Assembly (NCBI RefSeq): GCF_000455265.1
Contig: NZ_HG005141.1
Coordinates: 1-64,000 of the forward strand
Length of the DNA: 64,000 nucleotides
Direction of reading: 5' to 3'
Source: Paenibacillus antibioticophila
GTDB taxonomy: Bacteria > Bacillota > Bacilli > Paenibacillales > Paenibacillaceae
The position numbers were made by a program, and so were the translations under genes. Shown in pieces: positions 47,730 through 56,415 of the stretch. The notes beneath the pieces were generated by a model, which ran no database searches, was not told the origin of the DNA, and was given only the letters and a program-made list of their open reading frames with translations. Numbering within the stretch: the first letter of the stretch is position 1; every line of letters begins with the position of its first letter.

Positions 47730-48597
47730 CATTTCGGAGCACCAGCTCCGCCAAATATTTTAACAGATCATCATGCAGTTCTTCTCTTTGCAAGGCATAG
47801 TGAATGCTGGTCTTAATAAAACCAAGCCTTTCGCCCACATCATGTCTCAAGCCATCAAAATGATAGGCAAGAATCCGCTCTCGCTCACCAAGCCGTGCAA
47901 TCGCATCTGTTAGCTGAATCTCACCGCCGACACCCTCCTGCTGATTATTGAGGATTTCAAAGATAGCCGGAGTAAGAATATAGCGTCCCATAATAGCAAG
48001 ATTAGATGGCGATTGTCCAACGGGCGGCTTCTCCACAAGCTGCCTTGATTCGTAAACCCGATCTCTGACTTTGATGCCATCAACAACTCCGTATCGGGAT
48101 ACCTCTTCCCATGGAACCGGTTGAACGCCCACGATAGAAGCCCGCTCTTCATTGTAAACATCAATCATTTGCTTGAGACAAGGCTCGTCAGATTCCACGA
48201 CATCGTCACCAAGCAGTACAGCAAACGGCTCGTCTCCTATAAACTTGCGAGCACACCAGATGGCATGGCCCAGGCCGCGAGGTTCCTTTTGCCGAATATA
48301 ATGAATGTCTGCCAAATTGGAGGATTTCTGAACCTCATTCAGCAGATCCCATTTAGATTTATCGCTCAAAAAATACTCCAGTTCAAATGAGTTGTCGAAG
48401 TGATCTTCGATGGCCCGTTTGCCTTTCCCTGTTACGATGATGATATCCTCAATCCCTGAAGCAACGGCCTCCTCCACGATGTACTGAATCGTTGGCTTGT
48501 CCACGATCGGCAGCATCTCCTTGGGCATCGCTTTGGTCGCCGGCAAAAAGCGGGTCCCTAGTCCTGCAGCAGGGATAATTGCCTTACGGATTCTCAT
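47713..48597 (-). CDS. galU: UTP-glucose-1-phosphate uridylyltransferase GalU
   Basis: Makes UDP-glucose from UTP and glucose-1-phosphate. Signature [21 protein letters not shown], then [28 protein letters not shown] and [12 protein letters not shown]. 294 residues, normal. It is monocistronic at the edge of the glycan locus, convergent with the ligase-like gene. UDP-glucose from GalU feeds the UDP-glucose dehydrogenase of the locus as well as teichoic acid and glycolipid synthesis. Confidence 0.95.
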   Translation of the reverse strand: MRIRKAIIPAAGLGTRFLPATKAMPKEMLPIVDKPTIQYIVEEAVASGIEDIIIVTGKGKRAIEDHFDNSFELEYFLSDKSKWDLLNEVQKSSNLADIHYIRQKEPRGLGHAIWCARKFIGDEPFAVLLGDDVVESDEPCLKQMIDVYNEERASIVGVQPVPWEEVSRYGVVDGIKVRDRVYESRQLVEKPPVGQSPSNLAIMGRYILTPAIFEILNNQQEGVGGEIQLTDAIARLGERERILAYHFDGLRHDVGERLGFIKTSIHYALQREELHDDLLKYLAELVLRNEIGLS

Positions 48598-48705
48598 TAT
48601 TCTTTTAATCCCCTCTCGTTACATCAAAATCTCATCTATATCGACATTATAGCATATCACCAACCACGAACCGACATCGTATTGAATCAGTAATTTGCTC
48701 AAAAC

Positions 48706-48743
48706 AAAGACGCCCCCTGCAGAACAAGATCTGCAAGAGGCAT
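48706..48743 (-). terminator. Terminator after small gene 48817-49014
   Basis: On the minus strand GCCTCTTGCAGA pairs with TCTGCAGGGGGC (one or two mismatches) and is followed by GTCTTTGTTTTG. It lies about 75 bp after the stop of the small gene. Confidence 0.6.
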
Positions 48744-48816
48744 CCAGGCGAGAATGTTGAGCCGCAATCGCTATAGCTACCACACTATTTTTTTGAAGGG
48801 GCTCTGCTCAATCTAG

Positions 48817-49014
48817 TTAGATGGTCCAGAACTTAAAGCGGGATACGAATGACTGAGGCGCTTCCTCGGCATGGCGTCTGCTTCCTGGCTCCGGTGTATG
48901 AAGATGGCGTTCTGTACCGAATTCGAGCTTGCGGTAAGCTTGATCGCCCTCAAGTTCTAACCGTCCATGAACCTTTGTAACTACCGATTGCATTTCGAGG
49001 AATCCTTCAAACAT
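48817..49014 (-). CDS. Small hypothetical protein (65 aa)
   Basis: Not recognised. It begins MFEGFLEMQSVVTKVHGRLE and is followed by a polar, His/Glu/Arg-rich half ending in FVSRFKFWTI. No membrane segment or signal. The ATG at 49014 has AGGAGG 9 nt upstream, a strong site; the longer frame starts with GTG inside that site. It has its own terminator and stands alone between galU and hmp, so it is probably a real monocistronic gene. Confidence 0.6.
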   Translation of the reverse strand: MFEGFLEMQSVVTKVHGRLELEGDQAYRKLEFGTERHLHTPEPGSRRHAEEAPQSFVSRFKFWTI

Positions 49015-49465
49015 CACATTCACCCTCCTAGACCCGAAAAATTTTTACTCATTCCTTACTTCCTGTGTACGCTTTTATTATATCATCATCAAGATTTTTT
49101 TGCTTGCTGATAAATAGGACTTATCGCCCTATTTTAAGTGCTTTTCACAATTTATTCACAGTAAAAAACGCCTTAATAACGCGGTTTTTAAGCATGTCTC
49201 CGGATTATGAACAGCTGTCCTCGTTTGGAGAACGATTTGTCTTTAGAGACAAATACAGGATATTCAACCCTTTGTCTCCGTGGAATAGACTCTCGTCCAC
49301 CCTAAAAGTATACATATTTTTCTAGTCATATTTATCCATATAATTTGTGTCTCTATGCACTTAAGTCTGATGGCTAAACCATTCCTAATCAGCAGAAAAT
49401 ATAAACGCCGTCTGTGATAAACATCATTGCAAAAGCGTTTATGTTCACATTTCGTTCCTTTTTAA
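49015..49465. other. Intergenic region upstream of hmp
   Basis: About 450 bp without a gene. A perfect 8-bp palindrome, ATTTGTCT-ttag-AGACAAAT, lies at 49235-49254 with no T-run, so it could be an operator rather than a terminator. The rest shows nothing recognisable. Confidence 0.4.
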
Positions 49466-49509
49466 CGTGACCAGTATCACAATAACTTGCTTTTACATGT
49501 TCCTATACT
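49466..49509 (+). promoter_or_regulatory. FNR/CRP-like site and -10 box before hmp
   Basis: CGTGA-CCAGTA-TCACA (49466-49481) matches the TGTGA-N6-TCACA consensus of CRP/FNR regulators at 9 of 10 positions. TATACT at 49504-49509 is a good -10, giving a start near 49516 and placing the site centre about 42 bp upstream, the class II activator position. No -35 box is present. An Fnr-type oxygen-responsive regulator is the likely partner. Confidence 0.55.
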
Positions 49510-49550
49510 GTTTAAGGAATCGACAATATCGCAGAAAGAAGGGTTCGATT

Positions 49551-50765
49551 ATGCTCGATGCAAGAACGATTGAAGTTATCAAATCCACTGTTCCGGTACT
49601 CGAAGTCCATGGGCAGACGATTACTACACAATTTTATCAAATGATGTTTAAAAACCATCCTGAGCTGTTAAACATTTTCAACCACGCTAACCAGCGGCAA
49701 GGCAAGCAATCCGCAGCACTCGCCAACGCGGTATATGCAGCCGCGGCTCACATCGACCGTCTGGAGGAGATCCTTCCTGTCGTCAAAGGCATTGCACAGA
49801 AGCATCGCGCACTCGGTATTATGCCTGAGCATTATCCGATCGTTGGCCAGAACCTATTAGCCGCCATCAAGACTGTGCTTGGAGATGCCGCGACTGATGA
49901 GATCATGGATGCTTGGTCCCAGGCTTACGGCGTTATCGCCGATGTATTCATCAGTGTGGAAGCTGAAATGTACCAAGAGGCCGAGCAAAAAGAGGGCGGC
50001 TGGCGCGGTTTCCGGCGCTTTGTCGTCGAACGCAAGGTGAAGGAGAGCGATGTGATCACCTCCTTCTATCTGAAGCCGGAAGATGGCGGCGAGATTGCCA
50101 CGTATCAACCAGGCCAATATATTACAGTGCGGGTAAAACCGGAAGGCCAGGAATTTACTCATCTCCGTCATTACAGCCTGTCTACTTCACCAGGTCATGC
50201 TTACTATCGGATTTCGGTGAAGCGAGAGGATGCCGTCGGGAACCAGCCTGCCGGTGTCGTATCTGTACACTTGCATGACAAGGTGAAGGAAGGCGATGTG
50301 CTGGATATTAGTGCGCCGGCCGGTGATTTTACGCTTGATCAGTCAAAAAGCAGTCCGGTCGTCCTCCTCAGCGGCGGCGTCGGTCTCACTCCGATGATCA
50401 GCATGCTGGAAACGCTGTTGACAAGCAGTGACAAACGGGATGTCGTGTATATCCATGCCGCCCGGTGCGGAAGCCATCACGCGATGAAGGAGCATGTCGA
50501 ACAGCTCACCAATGACCATGCAGACCAGCTCCGCTCTTATCACGTCTACGAAGCCCCGGCCGCGGGCGAGAGCTGCCACAAGACCGGATTTATTGACCTG
50601 CCATGGCTCCAAACAGTAGCTAATAATAACGCCGACTTTTACTTCTGCGGACCTACACCGTTCATGAAGGCGATCAACCACGCTTTGAAAAAATGGGGCG
50701 TACCTGACAATCGGATTCACTTCGAATTCTTTGGTCCGGCCTCCAGCCTGAATAACGAGGGGTAG
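49551..50765 (+). CDS. hmp: Flavohaemoprotein (nitric oxide dioxygenase) Hmp
   Basis: Converts nitric oxide to nitrate using O2 and NAD(P)H. The N-terminal globin domain (residues 1-140) has VLEVHGQTITTQFYQMMF, HPELLNIFNHANQRQGKQ and the proximal His in IAQKHRALGI. The FAD domain contains RHYSLSTSP and PAGVVSVHLHD; the NAD domain contains VVLLSGGVGLTPMISML and FYFCGPTPFMKAI. The ATG at 49551 has AGAAGGG upstream and gives the usual globin start; the longer frame to 49467 runs through the promoter. Monocistronic with a strong terminator. Confidence 0.95.
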   Translation: MLDARTIEVIKSTVPVLEVHGQTITTQFYQMMFKNHPELLNIFNHANQRQGKQSAALANAVYAAAAHIDRLEEILPVVKGIAQKHRALGIMPEHYPIVGQNLLAAIKTVLGDAATDEIMDAWSQAYGVIADVFISVEAEMYQEAEQKEGGWRGFRRFVVERKVKESDVITSFYLKPEDGGEIATYQPGQYITVRVKPEGQEFTHLRHYSLSTSPGHAYYRISVKREDAVGNQPAGVVSVHLHDKVKEGDVLDISAPAGDFTLDQSKSSPVVLLSGGVGLTPMISMLETLLTSSDKRDVVYIHAARCGSHHAMKEHVEQLTNDHADQLRSYHVYEAPAAGESCHKTGFIDLPWLQTVANNNADFYFCGPTPFMKAINHALKKWGVPDNRIHFEFFGPASSLNNEG

Positions 50766-50779
50766 GCCCTCTTGCAACT

Positions 50780-50822
50780 AAAAAAGTCCAGCCAGGAATA
50801 AATATCCTTGGCTGGATTTTTT
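50780..50822. terminator. Bidirectional terminator after hmp
   Basis: AAAAAAGTCCAGCCAGGA (50780-50797) pairs with TCCTTGGCTGGATTTTTT (50805-50822). Long stem with A/T tracts on both sides; serves hmp and the convergent U32 gene. Confidence 0.85.
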
Positions 50823-50871
50823 GTCGCAGGGATCGACTTGCCTGTATCGTTACAGTTTTAAGCTTTGATAA

Positions 50872-53391
50872 TTATTTTATCAGTTGACCGCGCGTTACGC
50901 CGAGTTGATTCGTCGCCTTCAACGTCTTCCATACCTGTGTCCCGCTAATCTCTCCGCGCAGGGCCTGATTATACAGGGAGATCACTTGCTGCACCTGCTC
51001 CGGTGTCTCCTCCAGAAACTCAACCCGGTAACTAGGAACACCCAGCTCCAGAAAATGACCCAGATATTCTGCGCCGGATTGCTCAATCGCGTTATACACC
51101 GTATTACGGCAGCCCTCATCGACGCGCACCGGATGGCTCATGCCAATCCGGTCCTGGAGAGAAGCGCGCTGCTCCTCGCAAGGGCGGCCGCAGTTCGTAT
51201 AGTTCGTGCCCTCACTCAGGAAAGTACAGTATACGCAGTGCTCCGTATGGAACATCGGCAAATGCTGATGAATGACGATCTCCATCTTAGAGGTTCTACT
51301 CTTGCCCAGCAAATCCACCATCTGCTGAATGTTCAGGTCATAGGACGGTGTAACCGTGTCGCAGCCGGCCTCCAGGAACAACTCCACCGCTTTGTGATTG
51401 GCGATATTCAGCGAGAAATCTCCAATTAGCCGCGGATGAACAGCGGATGGGTTCTCTTGCCGATGGCGCAGGTAGTAATAGAGCGCGCCGGTATTGCGCA
51501 CCAGCACTGCGTCAGGTGCAAGACGCAGGATGTTGTCATGGTAGCCGTTCTCGCCCGGCATATGGATGCGTGGTGTCACTAGCGCAATCTGTTTGCCGGC
51601 AGCCCGAACGGCTTCCACTGCTGCCGGGAACTGCTTGATAAATTCGAAGTCGGCGTAAATGAACTCCACGCCGGCCTCCAGTGCAGCCTGCACCTGCGGC
51701 AGGCTGCGGCACAGCGCGGTGAGCTTCGCCTCACCGCGCGCCAGCGGCGCGCCCTGCACAGCAGCAGGCGCCGCCGCTACCCGGGCCGCCCGCGTGTACA
51801 CGGGCTGCTTCGGCCGCTCGCCGGCTAGCAGCTCCACTGCGCGCCGGCGAAGAGCATTCAGCTCTCGCATGGGAAGGATCACGTCGCCATGCAGCTCCGT
51901 GTCCAGCCGCTCAAGCTGGAACACCGTGCCGCCGAGACGGCCAAACTGCTCTTCGAGCAGGGCATCGTCCATCGGCCGCTTCTGCGCGGTCTCGAGCAAC
52001 AGCTCCGAGTCCACGCGCACCGTCGCCCCCTTCTGGATATCCGTCCAGAAGGTTGCCAGCGGCTCGCCAGCCTGGCCGGACACCTGCACATGTACCGGGA
52101 ATACCCGGTACGGCTTGTCGGTCTCATAGCTTTGGCGCAGCCGCTTGTCGAGTGCCGGATCATTCGTCTTCCAGATCCGGTCCCCTACATGCACCCGGCG
52201 CAGATCGATATCATTGCGCCCCGGCACAATATCAACGATCCACGTCTCGTCGGCCTCGCCCTCCAGCTTCACGCCTTTGCGCCGCAGATCGTAGACGCGT
52301 CCGCCTTCTTCCTTTTTCGTCGGATCGCCCGCATCAAACACGATGCCATCCCCGCGCTTCACTGGCGCTTCAAGCTTGCAGACAACGCCGTCGCGCAGCA
52401 CCTGCTCTACCCGCCCCAGGTAGACGCCGCGACTCTTCGGGAACGTCCCGTCCAGCAACTGCTTGTTGTTCGTTCCTTCCAGGAAGCCATGGGTGAACCC
52501 GCGCGAGAAGCTTTGCTGCAGCTCGCGGATTTCTTCTTTCGAAGGCGGCGTGCTGTCTCCGTCAAAATACCGGTCAATCGCCTGACGGTATTTACTGACT
52601 ACATTCGCTACGTACTCCGGTGTTTTCATCCGGCCTTCGATCTTGAACGAGGTGACGCCGGCTTCGATCAGCTCAGGCATGATATCAATGGCCGCAAGAT
52701 CCTTCGGGGACAGCAGGTAAGCTACGTCTCCCATCGGCTTCTGTACGCCGTCTACAATCAAGTCATAGGGCAGCCGGCAGGCCTGCGCACATTCTCCCCT
52801 GTTGGCTGAACGTCCACCCCACATTTCCGAAGTCAGGCACTGCCCTGAATACGACACACAGAGCGCTCCATGCACGAATACCTCCATAGGCAGCCTTGCC
52901 TGCTCACCGATCGTCCGGATCTGCTTCAGGTTGTTTTCCCGGCCAAGCACGACTCGCTCCATCCCCCACGGCTTGGTAAATTCCACCGCCTCAGGCGAAG
53001 TGATCGTCATCTGGGTTGAGCCATGGATCGGGAAATCCGGCGACAGCTCGCGAATCAGCTTCACCAGGCCCAAATCCTGTACAATTACCGCATCAACGCC
53101 TGCTTCCATACACGCTTCAATCAGCTCCTGCGCGTCCGCAAGCTCATTTTCGAATACTAGAATATTGAAGGTCAAAAAACCCTTAACACCATAGCTATGC
53201 AAAAAGGCCATAATCTCCGGAAGCTCGTCCATCCGAAAATTGTTCGCCCGCGCCCTTGCATTAAATTTTTCCACACCAAAAAATATCGCATCTGCTCCAT
53301 TCGCTACCGCTGCCCGCATGCAATCCCAATCCCCTGCGGGGGCGAGCAGTTCTACATCCTGCCTGGTCAAGGCTACTGCCGACTTGCTCAT
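50872..53391 (-). CDS. U32 family protein with DUF3656 (RlhA-like)
   Basis: Residues ~10-300 form the U32 domain: VELLAPAGDWDCMRAAVANG, IFFGVEKFNARARANNF, HGALCVSYSGQC (the conserved Cys region), RGECAQACRLPY and TSFKIEGRMKTPEYVANV. A DUF3656-type region follows (~380-540), then a second barrel-like half containing HCVYCTFLSEGTNYTNCGRPC, a Cys cluster. U32 proteins with this layout (E. coli RlhA) hydroxylate 23S rRNA C2501 and use an Fe-S cluster and prephenate; relatives act on tRNA. The peptidase name is historical. 839 residues, longer than RlhA. Function is assigned by family. Single gene, flanked by intergenic repeats. Confidence 0.85.
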   Translation of the reverse strand: MSKSAVALTRQDVELLAPAGDWDCMRAAVANGADAIFFGVEKFNARARANNFRMDELPEIMAFLHSYGVKGFLTFNILVFENELADAQELIEACMEAGVDAVIVQDLGLVKLIRELSPDFPIHGSTQMTITSPEAVEFTKPWGMERVVLGRENNLKQIRTIGEQARLPMEVFVHGALCVSYSGQCLTSEMWGGRSANRGECAQACRLPYDLIVDGVQKPMGDVAYLLSPKDLAAIDIMPELIEAGVTSFKIEGRMKTPEYVANVVSKYRQAIDRYFDGDSTPPSKEEIRELQQSFSRGFTHGFLEGTNNKQLLDGTFPKSRGVYLGRVEQVLRDGVVCKLEAPVKRGDGIVFDAGDPTKKEEGGRVYDLRRKGVKLEGEADETWIVDIVPGRNDIDLRRVHVGDRIWKTNDPALDKRLRQSYETDKPYRVFPVHVQVSGQAGEPLATFWTDIQKGATVRVDSELLLETAQKRPMDDALLEEQFGRLGGTVFQLERLDTELHGDVILPMRELNALRRRAVELLAGERPKQPVYTRAARVAAAPAAVQGAPLARGEAKLTALCRSLPQVQAALEAGVEFIYADFEFIKQFPAAVEAVRAAGKQIALVTPRIHMPGENGYHDNILRLAPDAVLVRNTGALYYYLRHRQENPSAVHPRLIGDFSLNIANHKAVELFLEAGCDTVTPSYDLNIQQMVDLLGKSRTSKMEIVIHQHLPMFHTEHCVYCTFLSEGTNYTNCGRPCEEQRASLQDRIGMSHPVRVDEGCRNTVYNAIEQSGAEYLGHFLELGVPSYRVEFLEETPEQVQQVISLYNQALRGEISGTQVWKTLKATNQLGVTRGQLIK

Positions 53392-53582
53392 CTATTTCCT
53401 CCTGAATGCCGAATGAACTCGGCTAATCGATTTCTCCAATAACCTATCTATTTTAGCAGACATTCCTCTAACACTCTAGCAAGTAATAACTGCTAAAAAC
53501 ACTTATTACTCCCTACCCTGGACCCATCTCCTACCCTCATCAAGAATAGTTGAACAAATTGCAGAGTTGGGAGCTAGTTGGG

Positions 53583-53790
53583 CAATTTTAGTGCCGAAAG
53601 GCATTAATTTTGCCTGCGTGAGCGCTACTCCGACAATTTTAGTGCCGAAAAGCATCAAATTTGCTGGCGTTAGGGGCTTGTACGTTAATTTTAGTGCCAA
53701 AAGGCATTAGATTTGCCAACTCAGGGCCTCGTGCGACAATTTTAATGCCAAAAGGCATTAATTTTGCCTGCGCGAGGCTCGTGTTGAGCT
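53583..53790. repeat. Four tandem ~51-bp hairpin repeats
   Basis: AATTTTAGTGCCgaaaGGCATTAATTTTGCC recurs with small changes from 53584, 53635, 53687 and 53738, a period of 51-52 bp. Each unit has a TGCC-NNNN-GGCA stem flanked by AATTTT/AAATTT-like arms, so each can fold into a hairpin. The spacers (GCGTGAGCGCTACTCC and similar) vary more than the hairpins. It is intergenic, between the U32 gene and a small membrane protein gene, with no CRISPR-like spacer structure. Confidence 0.8.
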
Positions 53791-53874
53791 CCTCCGACGA
53801 AACAAGCAAAAGACACCTTATCCCTTCCGGAACAAAGTGCCTCCCTCAAAGTCCAAGTAACACGGCTTCTGAGC

Positions 53875-53990
53875 GTCATCCAGTCGTCATTCAGTCATCG
53901 CGGAATCATCACCCAGTTCCACTGAATCATCACCCAGTTCTACTGAGTTATCATTCAGTCATTGCTGAACCATCACTCAATCTCATTATC
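53875..53990. repeat. Degenerate ~21-bp tandem repeat
   Basis: AATCATCACCCAGTTCCACTG (53904-53924) is followed directly by a copy differing at one base (53925-53945), flanked by decayed copies such as AGTTATCATTCAGTCATTG and CATCACTCAATCTC. It lies in the same gene-free region as the hairpin repeats. No coding function is apparent; some frames stay open because 21 is a multiple of 3. Confidence 0.7.
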
Positions 53991-54081
53991 CAGCTATCCG
54001 CGGAGCCATTGCTCACTCACAGTTCAACTACCATTCTTCAGTGAAGCGCACCGCCGGAACTCCGGCTGCATCTCACTGCCT

Positions 54082-54288
54082 CTAGCTGAACCAGGCCATC
54101 ACCATGACGGCATCGGAAGCCAAAAAGACGAGCAGGCTAAATAGTCCGAAGCCGATCGCAAACAGATTCTTTTTCGGTTCCTTCAACAGCCGTAGTACGC
54201 CGATCAGGATAACAATCGTAAACAGGATCATGAAAATATCAAACCCGTTAAAGGTTGTTGTGACTTCCCCAGGTGCAGCGAGTAACAT
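54082..54288 (-). CDS. Small two-helix membrane protein (DUF2759-like)
   Basis: 68 residues with two hydrophobic helices: FDIFMILFTIVILIGVLRLL and LFAIGFGLFSLLVFLASDAV, joined by the basic loop KEPKKN. The layout and the KKNLFAIGFGL segment resemble the DUF2759 family of small Bacillales membrane proteins; the match is by eye. AGGAGGGC lies 5 nt before the ATG, which strongly supports expression. Function unknown. Confidence 0.65.
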   Translation of the reverse strand: MLLAAPGEVTTTFNGFDIFMILFTIVILIGVLRLLKEPKKNLFAIGFGLFSLLVFLASDAVMVMAWFS

Positions 54289-54458
54289 GGCAAGCCCTCC
54301 TCAGCATTGTTCACGGATTATTCCATCTTCTTCTATGTTAGCGGTTCATTCAAGCGCTTGCAAGTGAAAAGTCGATAAATTGTTAAAAATTTCGCTGCAA
54401 ACCCGCATTTATTGTGAAATTACTTATTGATTTTATTCGCTACCCGATTCGCCTATTC

Positions 54459-54541
54459 GTTTCATTCCGATTCTTCTACCTACTTCATTCCAATGCTTCA
54501 ACCTACTTCATTCCGATGCATCTACCTGCTTCGTTTCATCC
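54459..54541. repeat. 23-bp tandem repeat running into the SEC-C gene end
   Basis: CTTCATTCCGATGCTTCTACCTA-like units of 23-24 bp recur at 54459, 54483, 54506 and partly at 54529. The last units cover the final codons and stop of the SEC-C gene (stop at 54522-54524), so the repeat has probably reshaped the protein end (WMKRSR). There are three short-repeat types within 1 kb. Confidence 0.65.
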
Positions 54542-55973
54542 AATCCTTTAGTCCGGACAGATTGCGATTAGACCACAGCAATTGATGGCTCAGAGCATAT
54601 TCAATAGCTTCATTCTCATCTCCTATCCCGATATACTGAGGACGTTGCTTAGGAAGCCGTTTCTTACCCAACAAATAGGCAGGAACGTGAGGATTTGACC
54701 GTTTCGCCTGCTTATATAACGTATCCAGATCGCCAAGGTAACCGTTCTTTAAATAACTCAACACGACCCGGTCATAGCAGAATGAAGCGGAATCTTCCAT
54801 GTCAAATTGCTGCATAAGCTTCTCTGCACGGTCAAGCTTCTGATCGGCAAGATAGAGCATCAACAAATCATATCGTGCGCCGATATTATCATTCGGACAG
54901 AGCTCCAGCATCTCTTCAAGCTCTTGCATAGCCGCAGCGATGTCTCCCTGTTCCTTCAGCAGATCCGCATAGCAGAACTTCAGTCTCATATAAGGCCGGG
55001 TCTCGATCAGTCCCCAGAAATGGCCCTTGTTTTCTTCAAAATATCCGGGACCCAGACTTGCTGCGGCTGCATTCAGACCTTCCTCAGCCACTTTCAGTGC
55101 CTCAGGAAGCGTATTTGCTTCCATGACCAGCATCACATAAGCATCCCCATTTCCTTTGTCCAGCCTGAGCGCCTCTTTGACAAGCTGAATGCGTCTGGCC
55201 GGAAGAGGCTCCTGCTCCGCCTTAACAAGCAGTTCTACCGCTTTCTGCTCATCGCTTAATTCCGCATCTACCAGCTTGTCTATATGGTCCATATGTTGAC
55301 TCAAAAAGGCATTGACCTCATCTGGAGATTCAAATTGCTTCTCTTCGATCAGCTTGGCAAGCTTATGCATGAACTGCTCATTCTCCAATTGAGAAAAGCC
55401 CGCCGTCCCTCCGAAATTAGGCATACCGTCCTTCTGTTCAGCGAGCCAGTCTTCGGCAAGCATTTTTTCTTCAGCAAAATCCAGCAAATTTCCGTAACAG
55501 CGCGACAAAGTTCCCGTAGACACCCCATGCTTGTCCGCGAGCTCTGTTTGCGTGACCCATTGTCTCCGTACATTCATTACGAAGTACTCCAAAGCGCCTG
55601 CATATCCGCCTGGCTTACGATACTTCGGTTGCTTCTGGCTGGAAAAATCATTCCATAGCATTACAATGCTCATCAACTCGTCCAAATCATCCTGGCGGCG
55701 CATCCGGTATTCCTTCCAAATTTGCGGAAAAAGACTCAGGGCCAGCTCTTGATACTCCTGATTTTCCCATTCCAATTCATTCGAAATAAAACGCCTCAGC
55801 TCATTGACAAATTTATCCGCTTCCTTGGAGGCTTTATTTCCCCCAGGAAAGGGGATCACATTGCTGATTGACGCGCCGCGTTCCTGTTCAGCCAGCCTGT
55901 CCTTTTCAAGACAGCATTTTTTGTACTTTTTCCCACTACCGCAGTGGCAAGGCTCATTCCTGCCCAAGGTCAT
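54522..55973 (-). CDS. SEC-C zinc motif protein with helical repeat domain
   Basis: The N-terminus LGRNEPCHCGSGKKYKKCC is a SEC-C motif (CxCx8CC), which binds zinc as in the SecA C-terminus. The next ~100 residues include WVTQTELADKHGVSTGTLSRCY, a helix-turn-helix-like stretch. From about 250 to 450 the protein consists of TPR-like helices (AMQELEEMLELCPNDNIGARYDLL). The ATG at 55973 has GGGAG 9 nt upstream; the longer frame to 56051 adds sequence without similarity. Function unknown; SEC-C/TPR proteins are thought to bind ribosomes, SecB-like clients or peptides. Confidence 0.82.
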   Translation of the reverse strand: MTLGRNEPCHCGSGKKYKKCCLEKDRLAEQERGASISNVIPFPGGNKASKEADKFVNELRRFISNELEWENQEYQELALSLFPQIWKEYRMRRQDDLDELMSIVMLWNDFSSQKQPKYRKPGGYAGALEYFVMNVRRQWVTQTELADKHGVSTGTLSRCYGNLLDFAEEKMLAEDWLAEQKDGMPNFGGTAGFSQLENEQFMHKLAKLIEEKQFESPDEVNAFLSQHMDHIDKLVDAELSDEQKAVELLVKAEQEPLPARRIQLVKEALRLDKGNGDAYVMLVMEANTLPEALKVAEEGLNAAAASLGPGYFEENKGHFWGLIETRPYMRLKFCYADLLKEQGDIAAAMQELEEMLELCPNDNIGARYDLLMLYLADQKLDRAEKLMQQFDMEDSASFCYDRVVLSYLKNGYLGDLDTLYKQAKRSNPHVPAYLLGKKRLPKQRPQYIGIGDENEAIEYALSHQLLWSNRNLSGLKDWMKRSR

Positions 55974-56078
55974 GATTGAAATCTCCCTTTGCTTGGTTTT
56001 GTTAGTTATATTATACATTATAAAGCAAAGGAACCTTTCCAGTTCATTCACGTACTTATTTACAAAGGAGTTGATGTC

Positions 56079-56282
56079 ATGTACGTGTTCTTAGGACTAG
56101 TGATTATTGGGATTGGTTGTCTTAATCTCTTCTTCCCTTCCTTGGGTTGGCATATGAAAGAAGGCTGGAAGGTCGATGGGGATTCAGAGCCAAGCGACAG
56201 CTACTTAGCGATGACGCGCCTTAGCGGACTATTTGCCCTTTTCATCGGATTTATTTTTCTTGTTAGTCAATTCTTCTCTTGA
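56079..56282 (+). CDS. Small membrane protein (DUF6199-like)
   Basis: 67 residues: helix 1 MYVFLGLVIIGIGCLNLFFP, a loop with WHMKEGWKVDGDSEPSDSYL, and helix 2 LSGLFALFIGFIFLVSQFF. The W-x-x-x-x-W-K..EPSD pattern between two helices is that of the DUF6199 family, by eye. ATG 56079 has AAGGAG 8 nt upstream; the longer frame from 55989 overlaps the divergent SEC-C gene region. Function unknown. Confidence 0.7.
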   Translation: MYVFLGLVIIGIGCLNLFFPSLGWHMKEGWKVDGDSEPSDSYLAMTRLSGLFALFIGFIFLVSQFFS

Positions 56283-56338
56283 GGCACCTCATGTACATCT
56301 CCCTATCATTTAACATTAAAACTCCAGTATTTTCGCGC

Positions 56339-56393
56339 AAAAAAAGCTCTCTTGAAATCGGCCTTACCGATCTCCAAGAGAGCCTGTACTATG
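56339..56393 (-). terminator. Terminator of uvrBA
   Basis: On the minus strand GCTCTCTTG..ATCGG pairs with CCGAT..CAAGAGAGC, followed by TTTTTTTGCGCG. Strong intrinsic terminator about 25 bp after the uvrA stop. Confidence 0.85.
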
Positions 56394-56415
56394 TTATGTT
56401 CGTTAAAAGGGTTGC

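Noticed and set aside
49065-49325. Plus-strand frame of 86 codons between small gene and hmp
   Set aside because: No Shine-Dalgarno, AT-rich random-looking sequence, crosses a palindrome.
51889-52809. Plus-strand open frame of 306 codons opposite the U32 gene
   Set aside because: Antisense shadow in G+C-rich coding sequence; no start signals.
53583-53990. CRISPR array
   Set aside because: Repeats are AT-rich hairpins with partly similar, short spacers, only four units, and no cas genes.
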